The position numbers and the translations under genes are program-made. Source: Terrilactibacillus laevilacticus (lineage in GTDB: Bacteria; Bacillota; Bacilli; Bacillales; Sporolactobacillaceae). Taken from it: a DNA stretch of 64,000 nt. The notes under the pieces were generated by a model, which had not been told where the DNA came from, ran no database searches, and worked only from the letters and a program-made list of their open reading frames with translations. The stretch is from contig NZ_VDCY01000001.1 of NCBI RefSeq assembly GCF_006517395.1, positions 62,001 to 126,000 of the forward strand, in the 5' to 3' direction. Position 1 is the first letter of the stretch. Every line of letters begins with the position of its first letter. This document shows, one piece after another, positions 9,003 to 16,977 of the stretch.

Positions 9003-9029
9003 GAGAGCTGCTCGGAGGACATGAGCAGC
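9003..9029 (+). promoter_or_regulatory. Hairpin between menB and menE
   Basis: GAGCTGCTC and GAGCAGCTC form a 9-bp stem around a 9-base loop, followed by ATTCTTTAT. It could be a weak terminator or a processing/attenuation site that lowers menE expression relative to menB. The T run is poor, so it is probably leaky. Confidence 0.45.
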
Positions 9030-9079
9030 TCATTCTTTATATGAATAGAACCTTAAGAAAGCATAAGGAGACATCAATT

Positions 9080-10555
9080 GTGGAAGAGAGAATTATGCCT
9101 CATTGGCTTAAGCAGCGTGCTAATTTAACACCCAATCGCATTGCATATGTAACAGATGATGAAAAGGTGACTTTTCTTGAACTTGATAGTCAAGCGAGGT
9201 CCCTAGCAACGAAGCTGGTTACTTATGGTGTACAGGAGGAACAACGAGTCGCTTTATTATTTAATAATACCCTTGATTTTGTTCGAATGTACCATGCCCT
9301 TTCCTATATCGGTGCAGTCGCTGTCCCATTAAATACGAGATTAACGCTGGACGAATGGTCATGGCAATTAAAAGATGCAGAAGTTCATCTTTTGATTGGA
9401 GATCAAGCCCATGATGAAATGGGTGAACAAATTCAACGTCTCTTACCGTCAATAACGTATCTTTCACTTGACTTACTGACGAAAGCAAAAGAAAACAAAA
9501 CAGCAGAGTTAAAGGAATATCTAGACTTTAGTCAAATACATACCATTATTTATACGTCAGGAACAACCGGTCATCCGAAAGGTGTTCTTCTAACGTATGG
9601 CAATCATTGGTGGAGCGCTATTGGATCTGTTCTGAACTTAGGGCTTGATACGAATGATAAGTGGTTATGCTGTGTTCCATTATTTCATGTTAGTGGTCTT
9701 TCAATTTTAATGAAAAATGTGATCTACGGTATGACGGTTCGATTATTTAGCTCTTTTGATGCAAGTAAAATTAATCTATCGTTGCAAAAAGAAGACATTA
9801 CAGCCATTTCAGTTGTGACAACGATGTTAATCCGCATGCTTGATCATCTTGGTGAGGAATCATACTCGAAAAGTTTACGGTGTGTTCTCTTGGGAGGCGG
9901 CCATGCCCCAAAAGTAATTCTCGAGAAATGCCATGAGAAAGGGATACCTGTTTATCAAACTTATGGATTAACCGAGTCGGCCTCACAAATTATTACTTTA
10001 TCACCTGAATATATGGTCAGTAAATTAGGTTCAGCAGGAAAATCATTGTTTCCAACTGAGTGTAAAATTGTAAATAACGCCCGCGAGGCATTACCAATGG
10101 AGGAAGGAGAAATTGTCGTTAAAGGTCCAAATGTTACGATAGGCTACCTAAAGAATGAAAAAGCAACAAAAGAAGCTTTAAAAGATGGATGGCTATTTAC
10201 TGGGGATATTGGTTACAAAGATCATGATGGGTTTGTCTATGTCCTAGATCGGCGAAAGGATCTAATCATATCAGGGGGAGAAAATATTTATCCTGCCGAG
10301 ATAGAAGCTTTATTATTAAGGCACCTTAATGTTGAGGAAGCAGGTGTCATTGGTATAGAAGATAAAAAATGGGGACAAGTCCCAATAGCTTTTGTGAAAC
10401 TAAAAAATTCTGAGGAAACTTTAGATTCGATAGAAAAATTCTGTAAAGAACATTTAGCCAGCTATAAAATTCCTAAACAATTTCAAGCTATATCCAAACT
10501 TCCTCGTAATGCATCAAATAAATTATTGAGACGTAAACTATATGATTTGTTATAA
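9080..10555 (+). CDS. menE: o-Succinylbenzoate-CoA ligase MenE
   Basis: An acyl-adenylate-forming enzyme that activates o-succinylbenzoate to its CoA thioester. Motifs: IIYTSGTTGHPKGVLLTYGN near 157 (P-loop-like AMP-binding), TYGLTESASQI, GWLFTGDIGYKDHDGFVYVL and DRRKDLIISGGENIYPAEIE, with the C-terminal Lys region SYKIPKQF. I start it at GTG 9080, 9 bases after AAGGAG, giving 491 residues in register with known MenE; the frame is open from an ATG at 9041 that lacks a ribosome site. The stop is directly followed by a family B element, and menC, which follows menE in B. subtilis, is absent here. Confidence 0.95.
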   Translation: MEERIMPHWLKQRANLTPNRIAYVTDDEKVTFLELDSQARSLATKLVTYGVQEEQRVALLFNNTLDFVRMYHALSYIGAVAVPLNTRLTLDEWSWQLKDAEVHLLIGDQAHDEMGEQIQRLLPSITYLSLDLLTKAKENKTAELKEYLDFSQIHTIIYTSGTTGHPKGVLLTYGNHWWSAIGSVLNLGLDTNDKWLCCVPLFHVSGLSILMKNVIYGMTVRLFSSFDASKINLSLQKEDITAISVVTTMLIRMLDHLGEESYSKSLRCVLLGGGHAPKVILEKCHEKGIPVYQTYGLTESASQIITLSPEYMVSKLGSAGKSLFPTECKIVNNAREALPMEEGEIVVKGPNVTIGYLKNEKATKEALKDGWLFTGDIGYKDHDGFVYVLDRRKDLIISGGENIYPAEIEALLLRHLNVEEAGVIGIEDKKWGQVPIAFVKLKNSEETLDSIEKFCKEHLASYKIPKQFQAISKLPRNASNKLLRRKLYDLL

Positions 10556-10769
10556 GTGCGTGTTCAAAAAGGTGACAAACGAAAAGGTTACTGGCTAAGT
10601 ACGCTGGCATCCTGCCAGAACGCCAGTACTAGCCCGTCCTGGGCGTCGGAAGATCAAGGCGGCGCTGTTTTGAGGACCGGAATGTAGGTTTGTACTACAT
10701 GAGGACCGGAAAAACAAGCGGGCGCCGAGGATTCGCAGCTTATCATTTGGTGACTTTTTGAACAACCTC
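10556..10769 (+). mobile_element. Family B MITE-like element, copy 2 (contains module C)
   Basis: A 214-bp element from GTGCGTGTTC to AACAACCTC with a perfect 5-bp duplication TATAA on both sides (10551-10555 and 10770-10774). The left duplicate includes the TAA stop codon of menE. Module C lies at 10591-10652 between the left end and the core GATCAAGGCGGCGC. An internal hairpin ATGTAG...CTACAT is flanked by GAGGACCGGA repeats. No coding capacity. Confidence 0.9.
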
Positions 10770-10815
10770 TATAAGGTGTTATTCCGCTTAAGTGATTATT
10801 TTTTTACGAAAGTTT

Positions 10816-11082
10816 TTAAGATGGTTGATTTGTATTATTCTTTGTCTTATTTGTCTCATTATTTTTGTCTTCCTCTTGGTCATCATCGGGTAAATTGGCG
10901 TTGTCTATAAAGACATAGACTGTTGCAAAACATAAAAATATTATACCTAAAGCATAACCCCAAATTAAACCAATAGGTAGAAAATTCTTTAACCAAATTC
11001 CGGTCAGCATTGATGCACCACTTAACAAACAAAAAATAGAAGCTAGTTTTCGTTCCTTTGGCATTCTATATCGATCCTCCAA
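10816..11082 (-). CDS. Small membrane protein of unknown function
   Basis: An 88-residue protein with two hydrophobic segments (about 13-30 and 34-58) and a polar C-terminal tail rich in Asp, Glu, Asn and Lys (DDDQEEDKNNETNKTK). ATG is preceded by GGAGGAT on the minus strand, which supports translation. No family recognised. It is flanked by the family B element and the divergent Nudix gene. Confidence 0.65.
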   Translation of the reverse strand: MEDRYRMPKERKLASIFCLLSGASMLTGIWLKNFLPIGLIWGYALGIIFLCFATVYVFIDNANLPDDDQEEDKNNETNKTKNNTNQPS

Positions 11083-11240
11083 AACGGTTTATTTGTATTA
11101 TTAAGTATGACCTAAAACGGATTGGTTAATCCTACCACGAAAATCATTTATGAATTAAAGTGAAACATTAGATGAGTAAGAGGAGAAAATTGTCCTTGCT
11201 TATTTAGCCATATAGCCATTTAAAAAGGAGAAAGTAGAAG

Positions 11241-11786
11241 ATGTATCGATATACTTTAGCATTTCTAACATACGATCGTAAAATTCTCATGTTAAACCGT
11301 CAAAAATCTCCTTGGCAAGGATGTTGGAATGGTGTTGGAGGAAAACTTGAAGAAGGTGAAACACCTATACAATCTGTACAAAGAGAAATAAAAGAGGAAA
11401 CAGGGATTGATGCAGTCAAACCTATCTTTAAAGGAACCGTATCATGGACGGTTAACGAGAAGGATCATGGTGGTATGTATCTTTTTCTTGTTCATTTAAA
11501 GAAAGATCAAGCGATCCCAACACCACTTAAAACGCGTGAAGGGATACTCGATTTTAAATCGCCTGAATGGTTGTTGAATGATGAAAATTTAGGTGTCGTT
11601 CCTACCATACGTTTGTTTTTATCCAATATGTTAGATGAGAACGATCTTCTTCATTATCACTGTTATTTTAATGATGATGAATTAAAAGATTATGTATGTA
11701 CAAGTCTAACGGAATCCGAAATTTCTTCGTTACTTTCTGCTAAGTTAAAATTGAACGCACAATCAAAAGTAAACTCACTAAAATAA
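11241..11786 (+). CDS. Nudix hydrolase (8-oxo-dGTPase-like)
   Basis: A 181-residue protein whose Nudix box GGKLEEGETPIQSVQREIKE continues ETGI (residues 34-56) and contains all the catalytic glutamates. WQGCWNGVGGKL before it is typical of MutT/YtkD-like enzymes acting on oxidised purine nucleotides, but substrate cannot be fixed from sequence. AAAGGAG precedes the ATG. The C-terminal 40 residues beyond the fold are not recognisable. Its last 47 bases overlap the convergent membrane gene on the other strand. Confidence 0.85.
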   Translation: MYRYTLAFLTYDRKILMLNRQKSPWQGCWNGVGGKLEEGETPIQSVQREIKEETGIDAVKPIFKGTVSWTVNEKDHGGMYLFLVHLKKDQAIPTPLKTREGILDFKSPEWLLNDENLGVVPTIRLFLSNMLDENDLLHYHCYFNDDELKDYVCTSLTESEISSLLSAKLKLNAQSKVNSLK

Positions 11787-12027
11787 AGAAAGAATAAATA
11801 ACCCAATAGTCAGATCCGATACAAAAGGTCATCAAAGGAGCAATGATGGTAAAGAATCCGACGATGATGATGACAATGCTCATTAAAAAAATAAATGATT
11901 TAATTTTTTGAGGTTGATAACGTAAGAGTGAGAGATGAAAATGATTTCGTATTATCAACATGAAAACTCCTGAAGCCAGAAAAATCAGTCCAATGAAATA
12001 AATAAGTAAACTTGTATGGTTAAACAT
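11740..12027 (-). CDS. Small membrane protein, three predicted helices
   Basis: A 95-residue hydrophobic protein with segments at about 5-25, 43-65 and 73-93 and a basic connector (RNHFHLSLLRYQPQKIK). GGAG lies about 10 bases before the ATG on the minus strand. The end overlaps the Nudix gene by 47 bases in convergent orientation. No family recognised; it may be a real gene, judged by composition and ribosome site. Confidence 0.55.
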   Translation of the reverse strand: MFNHTSLLIYFIGLIFLASGVFMLIIRNHFHLSLLRYQPQKIKSFIFLMSIVIIIVGFFTIIAPLMTFCIGSDYWVIYSFFILVSLLLIVRSILT

Positions 12028-12394
12028 ATTCGTGACACTCCGTTATCAAGCAAATTTATGTTATTCGAATCTATATTAGAAATCGTATTACTTTATTATA
12101 GTACATATATCTCAATTTGAACTTTATAATGTAATTTTTTTATTAATTTTTTCGAATACCATATCTTCGGGATACATCACCAATCGAGATGTCATTATTT
12201 GGGGAGAAAGATACAAATAAAAACAAATATAAAGATGTCTTGAAAGCTTTAAACAACCCAAGCTTATTATGAGAGATTTATTGATAAAAAAGGATGGAAA
12301 GCCGCCAAGGCCCTCCACCCTCTTGTGTTGAATAATAAAGATTGACGGCTTTCGACTTGAAGATCGTGAAAGCCAAGTTTTCTAAAACAAATGA
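12028..12394 (-). other. Non-coding gap with a compound hairpin downstream of fabL
   Basis: No convincing gene in 367 bases. Reading the minus strand from the fabL stop, GGCTTTC pairs with GAAAGCC within 30 bases, and the same GAAAGCCG can instead pair with a later CGGCTTTC that is followed by CATCCTTTTTT (about 12291-12375). This looks like the fabL terminator with two alternative pairings. The rest is AT-rich. Confidence 0.45.
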
Positions 12395-13162
<768 letters not shown>

Positions 13163-13182
13163 TCACGTATGTTTGCTTGACA

Positions 13183-13212
13183 AGTATAGCAAATAATATG
13201 GATAGCTTACAA
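13183..13212 (-). promoter_or_regulatory. Promoter of fabL
   Basis: Minus strand TTGTAA (13207-13212), 18-base spacer, TATACT (13183-13188). Predicted start near 13176, giving a leader of about 25 bases. Confidence 0.6.
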
Positions 13213-13386
13213 CATTAAAGATTAACTAAGGGTTTCAGTAATGAATAAACAAGTATTTGGTCAGTCAAAAAGGGAAGAGGTCATACTTCACATAATATCT
13301 TATGAGAAAAAAGCATGTAAAATAGATAAAAAGGGTATATTAAGTTAAGCTATACATATACAACTTTTATTCATGGAGGCGATCTA

Positions 13387-13692
13387 ATGATCATAGTCTA
13401 TTTAAGTCTTGCACTTGTTATCATTGCCATTATTTTATTTGTTTTTTCCGCTATTCGAACAGGTAAGAAGTTAAAGGGGACACTTGCGGATGCATCGAAA
13501 ATTACTGAAAAGGTAAGAGAGAGAACAGAAGAAATTGCAAAAGAAAAAGGTTTATTAAATAAAAACTTAGATAAAATCCAACAAGACGTTGCTAATAAAA
13601 AATATATGGTTCAATCGACTTTAATAGAGGCAAAGAAAACGACGAATGAAGTAAAAGAAAAATTTAATGACATTATCCATATAAAACCTTAA
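13387..13692 (+). CDS. Membrane-anchored DUF948-like protein
   Basis: A 101-residue protein with one N-terminal membrane helix (residues 2-22) and a long Lys/Glu-rich helical, coiled-coil-like remainder (KITEKVRERTEEIAKEKGLL and onward). This architecture matches DUF948/YtxG-like general-stress proteins. GGAGG precedes the ATG. A GGGTAT box near 13333-13338 is reminiscent of a sigma-B -10, but no good -35 was seen. Followed by a clear terminator. Confidence 0.65.
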   Translation: MIIVYLSLALVIIAIILFVFSAIRTGKKLKGTLADASKITEKVRERTEEIAKEKGLLNKNLDKIQQDVANKKYMVQSTLIEAKKTTNEVKEKFNDIIHIKP

Positions 13693-13710
13693 TTTAGCGA
13701 ATGAATTTTA

Positions 13711-13739
13711 AAAACGTTTGGTTTAACCAAACGTTTTTT
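13711..13739 (+). terminator. Terminator after the DUF948-like gene
   Basis: AAAACGTTTGG and CCAAACGTTTTTT form a stem with T run. It also has an A run on the 5' side, so it may serve the convergent osmC-like gene too. Confidence 0.85.
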
Positions 13740-13748
13740 GTGGATTTG

Positions 13749-14192
13749 TTAGTTGATGGTGATGGCAGGATAGATCGACAGTTTAACATTATCTTTTAAA
13801 GCTTTTGCAATCATACAGTTTGCTTCAGCCTTATACATAACATGATAAATATGTTTTTTTTGTTCATCTGTTGGTTGGTAGTTAAGGGATAAATTTGGAT
13901 GTAGTTCAATTTCTTCAAAATGTAATCCATCTTTTTTCTTCACAATTCCTTTAGAAGAGATTTTAATGTCTACATATTGTACAGATTCACTCTCAAGTCG
14001 GATACCCAGTGTCATCATGTAACAAGAGCATAAAGCACTCATGAGTAACTCATCTGGATTTGTTCCCGTCCCAAGCCCATTCATTGATTTATCAATCGTA
14101 ATTTTTTCGTGAAGCCCATTAGTATAAATTTCGCCATGGCCCCTCCAACCCCCATGCCAAGATCCTTTTGCACTAAAAATATATGATGTCAT
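13749..14192 (-). CDS. OsmC/Ohr-family peroxide-detoxifying protein
   Basis: A 147-residue OsmC-fold protein. The two peroxidatic/resolving cysteines of the family are in LMSALCSCYMMTLGIRLE and EANCMIAKALKDN. These enzymes reduce organic peroxides using thiols; whether this one is OsmC or a YhfA-like redox protein cannot be decided. I chose the ATG at 14192, which follows AAGGGAG on the minus strand; the frame extends six codons upstream. Confidence 0.85.
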   Translation of the reverse strand: MTSYIFSAKGSWHGGWRGHGEIYTNGLHEKITIDKSMNGLGTGTNPDELLMSALCSCYMMTLGIRLESESVQYVDIKISSKGIVKKKDGLHFEEIELHPNLSLNYQPTDEQKKHIYHVMYKAEANCMIAKALKDNVKLSIYPAITIN

Positions 14193-14472
14193 TAGACCGA
14201 CTCCCTTCAACTTAGTTTTTCATCAAATCAAATCGATACAATTCATTTTAAGATTCATAAAAACTGGCTAATGACCTCTCTATATCATATCATTATATTA
14301 TTAGCGATTATGTTTAAATAAGCGACAAACTCATACTTTTAATATGAATGTTTTCGCTTAGCAAACAGGGTTGTTTTTTCCTGCCAGCTAAAAACAAAAG
14401 CCCAACCTCTTGGAGGAAGAGCGTTTAATATAAATATGATACATAGATTTAAACAGAAAGGATTTTGATGTT

Positions 14473-15123
14473 GTGAGTCAAAGTAAACAATTATTAAGAA
14501 TGTCATTTCTTGTTTTTCTTCTTTTGATTGTTTCTATTATCTTGTTTTTTTTGACAAAAACCTCCTGGTTTAACCAATACGATGTGGTTATTCTTAGAAA
14601 ATTAGTGGTCTTTCGCACCTCTGCAGGCTTGTCTTTTTTTAAGTGGTTATCATATATTGGTTCAGCACATGTTCTTCCCTTTGTTTTAGTAGGTTTTACG
14701 ATCATTTTATTAATCATAAAGAAACCTAAAGTCATGGTAATTTGGTTAGCCTGTTTTTTATTACAAAAATACATCAATAGTCTAATAAAAAATAGTGTTC
14801 AACGGCCAAGGCCAATATTACATCATTATGAACTTGCCACAGGTTATAGTTTTCCGAGCGGTCATGCAATGAATGCCATCACGGTCTACGGATTATTGGC
14901 TCTCATTCTTGTATTATTGATTAAATCAAGGTTACTACGGATCCTTGTTTTATTTATTGGCTTTCTGATTGTCATATTAATTGGTTTGAGTAGATTGGTT
15001 CTTGATGTTCATTATTTAAGCGATGTTATTGCCGGATATTGTATAGGGGGGATCCTTGTTTCCATTTCAATGTATTTGATTATTAGCAAAGAACTTATTC
15101 AAACCAATACAAATAAAGAGTGA
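14473..15123 (+). CDS. PAP2-family membrane phosphatase
   Basis: A 216-residue integral membrane protein with about six helices. The three acid-phosphatase motifs are complete: KNSVQRPRP (about 113-121), YSFPSGHAMN (134-143) and SRLVLDVHYLSD (178-189), with the catalytic His pair and Asp. Family members dephosphorylate undecaprenyl diphosphate or phosphatidylglycerol phosphate outside the membrane; the substrate here is unknown. The start is GTG, about 10 bases after AAAGGA. A family B element follows 21 bases after the stop. Confidence 0.88.
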   Translation: MSQSKQLLRMSFLVFLLLIVSIILFFLTKTSWFNQYDVVILRKLVVFRTSAGLSFFKWLSYIGSAHVLPFVLVGFTIILLIIKKPKVMVIWLACFLLQKYINSLIKNSVQRPRPILHHYELATGYSFPSGHAMNAITVYGLLALILVLLIKSRLLRILVLFIGFLIVILIGLSRLVLDVHYLSDVIAGYCIGGILVSISMYLIISKELIQTNTNKE

Positions 15124-15144
15124 TTGCCAATATATTCATTAATA

Positions 15145-15298
15145 GTGCGTGTTCAAAAAGGTGACAAATTAGAAGCAAGAAGATCAAGGCGGCGCTGTTT
15201 TGAAGACCGGAATGTAGGTTTTTACTACATGAGGACCGGGAAAACAAGAGGGCGCCGAGATTCGCAGCTTATCATTTGGTGACTTTTTGAACAACCTC
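15145..15298 (+). mobile_element. Family B MITE-like element, copy 3 (short form)
   Basis: A 154-bp element without module C. It is flanked by perfect TAATA duplications (15140-15144 and 15299-15303). Left end GTGCGTGTTCAAAAAGGTGA, right end GACTTTTTGAACAACCTC. Confidence 0.92.
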
Positions 15299-15434
15299 TA
15301 ATAAAGATTGTTAATAAAATACACAAAGGTCATAAATTTCCATTTTTTAAATTAAACCTTACCCATCTTGGATAAAATGATCGATCCCTATCCACACTAG
15401 AAATGTTGAATAACATTTGCAGGAGTGGATGAAA

Positions 15435-15881
15435 ATGGAAAACAAAGAAGCAAGACAGTTTCTCAATCAATTATTAGCGAATCTTCATGTCATGTATGTA
15501 AAATTACATCGATATCATTGGTTAATTCAAGGGCCGCATTTTTTTGCTTTACATGAAAAATTTGAAGAGTTATATAATGAAGTAGCTGAAGACTTAGATC
15601 TTGTAGCAGAAAGAATTTTGTCGATTGAATGTATCCCTATTGCCACGATGTCTAAATTTCTTGATATAGCGACTTTAAAAGAAGCCCAAACAGAAAGTCA
15701 TGAAGAAGAAATTCTAACCCAATTAAAAAAAGATTATGAACAGCTCATTCAAGAAATAAAAGACGGCATCGGATCGCTAGAAACTACACACGATGAACCT
15801 ACGCTTGACATGTTAATCACACTTCAAGGAAAGTATGAAAAACATGTTTGGATGCTTAGAGCCATTCTTGCTAAAGAGTAA
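15435..15881 (+). CDS. dps: Dps-family ferritin-like DNA-protection protein
   Basis: A 148-residue four-helix protein of the Dps/MrgA family, which oxidises and stores iron at dimer interfaces and shields DNA from peroxide. The ferroxidase ligands are visible in LHRYHWLIQGPHFFALHEKF and YNEVAEDLDLVAERIL. I start at ATG 15435, nine bases after AGGAG; the ATG at 15429 is too close. A PerR-type operator was looked for upstream but none could be asserted. A terminator follows. Confidence 0.92.
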   Translation: MENKEARQFLNQLLANLHVMYVKLHRYHWLIQGPHFFALHEKFEELYNEVAEDLDLVAERILSIECIPIATMSKFLDIATLKEAQTESHEEEILTQLKKDYEQLIQEIKDGIGSLETTHDEPTLDMLITLQGKYEKHVWMLRAILAKE

Positions 15882-15897
15882 GTCAATAAATAAAAAA

Positions 15898-15936
15898 ATA
15901 ATGGTGGAAAGTCAACGACTTCACCATTATTTTTTA
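15898..15936 (+). terminator. Terminator between dps and the convergent glycosyltransferase gene
   Basis: AATGGTG and CACCATT with an inner GTC/GAC pairing, followed by ATTTTTTATTTT; A-rich on the left, so probably bidirectional. Confidence 0.8.
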
Positions 15937-15955
15937 TTTTAAAAGATGGATCTAA

Positions 15956-16954
15956 CTATTTTATAACTTTACGACTATCTATAAAGATTTGTTTTGCTTT
16001 TTCAGTAGAAAACAAATCTGATTCAATAGTATACCTCGGACGTCTTTTGACTTCTTTGAATATTTTACCGATGTATTCCCCAATTAAGCCGATACTCATT
16101 AATTGGACACCACCAATGAACCAGATTGAGATCATTAACGAAGTCCACCCTGATTCGGTATGTCCAAATAACTCTTGATAGAGGGCGTAACTTCCGGCAG
16201 CAATACTGATTAGAACGGATAAAAAGCCGATAAAGGTAACCAATCGGATGGGCGTGATACTAAATGATGTTATCCCATCAAAGGCAAAAGAAAGCATCTT
16301 TTTCAGAGGGTATTTAGATTTACCAGCTAAGCGTTCTTTCCGATCATATAAAACACATGTTGATTTAAAACCGATCATCGGAACAATGCCGCGCAAGAAT
16401 AAATTGTCTTCTTTATATCGACTTAATGCATAAAGTGCCCTCTGACTCATTAATCGGAAATCAGCGTGATCTGGAATAAGATCGATCCCCATTTTTCTCA
16501 TGATTTGATAAAACATGTGAGCGGTTGTACGTTTGAAAAAAGTATCGGTATCCCTTTTTTGTCTTACGCCATAGACAATATCATAGCCATCATGAAACTT
16601 TTCAACAAACTGTTTGATCACATGAATATCGTCTTGTAAGTCGGCATCTATTGAAATCACGCAGTCAGAATACTCTTTTGCCGTTTCCAATCCAGCTATT
16701 AAGGCATTTTGATGACCGCTATTATGAGAAAGTTTTACCCCTGTTACATAATTATTCGTTTTGCTTTCTGTTTCAATCAAATGCCATGTGGAATCACTAC
16801 TACCATCATCTACAAAAAGTATCTTACTTTGTGGATGAATTAAATTTTCTAACACAAGATTATTCATGATCGTAGAAAGTTTTTGAACTGTGTCAGGAAA
16901 AACGTCTTCCTCATTGTAACAAGGCACAACGATTGTTAAATAAGATAGTTTCAT
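15956..16954 (-). CDS. Polyprenyl-phosphate glycosyltransferase, GT2 (YkoT/CsbB type)
   Basis: A 332-residue GT2 enzyme with two C-terminal membrane helices (about 230-255 and 265-290). VVPCYNEEDVFPDTVQKL opens the GT-A fold; SIDADLQDD carries the metal-binding DxD; the final RRPRY is typical of DPM1/GtrB-like enzymes. Such proteins load a sugar on undecaprenyl phosphate, which then decorates wall or lipoteichoic polymers outside the cell. The chosen ATG at 16954 follows GGAGG with 8 bases spacing. It is 23 bases after the large membrane protein gene and forms a pair with it, as in the B. subtilis ykoS-ykoT pair. Confidence 0.9.
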   Translation of the reverse strand: MKLSYLTIVVPCYNEEDVFPDTVQKLSTIMNNLVLENLIHPQSKILFVDDGSSDSTWHLIETESKTNNYVTGVKLSHNSGHQNALIAGLETAKEYSDCVISIDADLQDDIHVIKQFVEKFHDGYDIVYGVRQKRDTDTFFKRTTAHMFYQIMRKMGIDLIPDHADFRLMSQRALYALSRYKEDNLFLRGIVPMIGFKSTCVLYDRKERLAGKSKYPLKKMLSFAFDGITSFSITPIRLVTFIGFLSVLISIAAGSYALYQELFGHTESGWTSLMISIWFIGGVQLMSIGLIGEYIGKIFKEVKRRPRYTIESDLFSTEKAKQIFIDSRKVIK

Positions 16955-16977
16955 TATTAAATCCTCCAAAATTTAAG

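Noticed and set aside
11118-11170. Possible fourth family A copy (GGATTGGTTAATCC and TTAAAGTGAAAC)
   Set aside because: The two matching pieces are short and in inconsistent orientation, so a chance match is likely.
12124-12318. A 64-codon open frame on the minus strand
   Set aside because: Low-complexity AT-rich sequence with no ribosome site; it overlaps the hairpins downstream of fabL.
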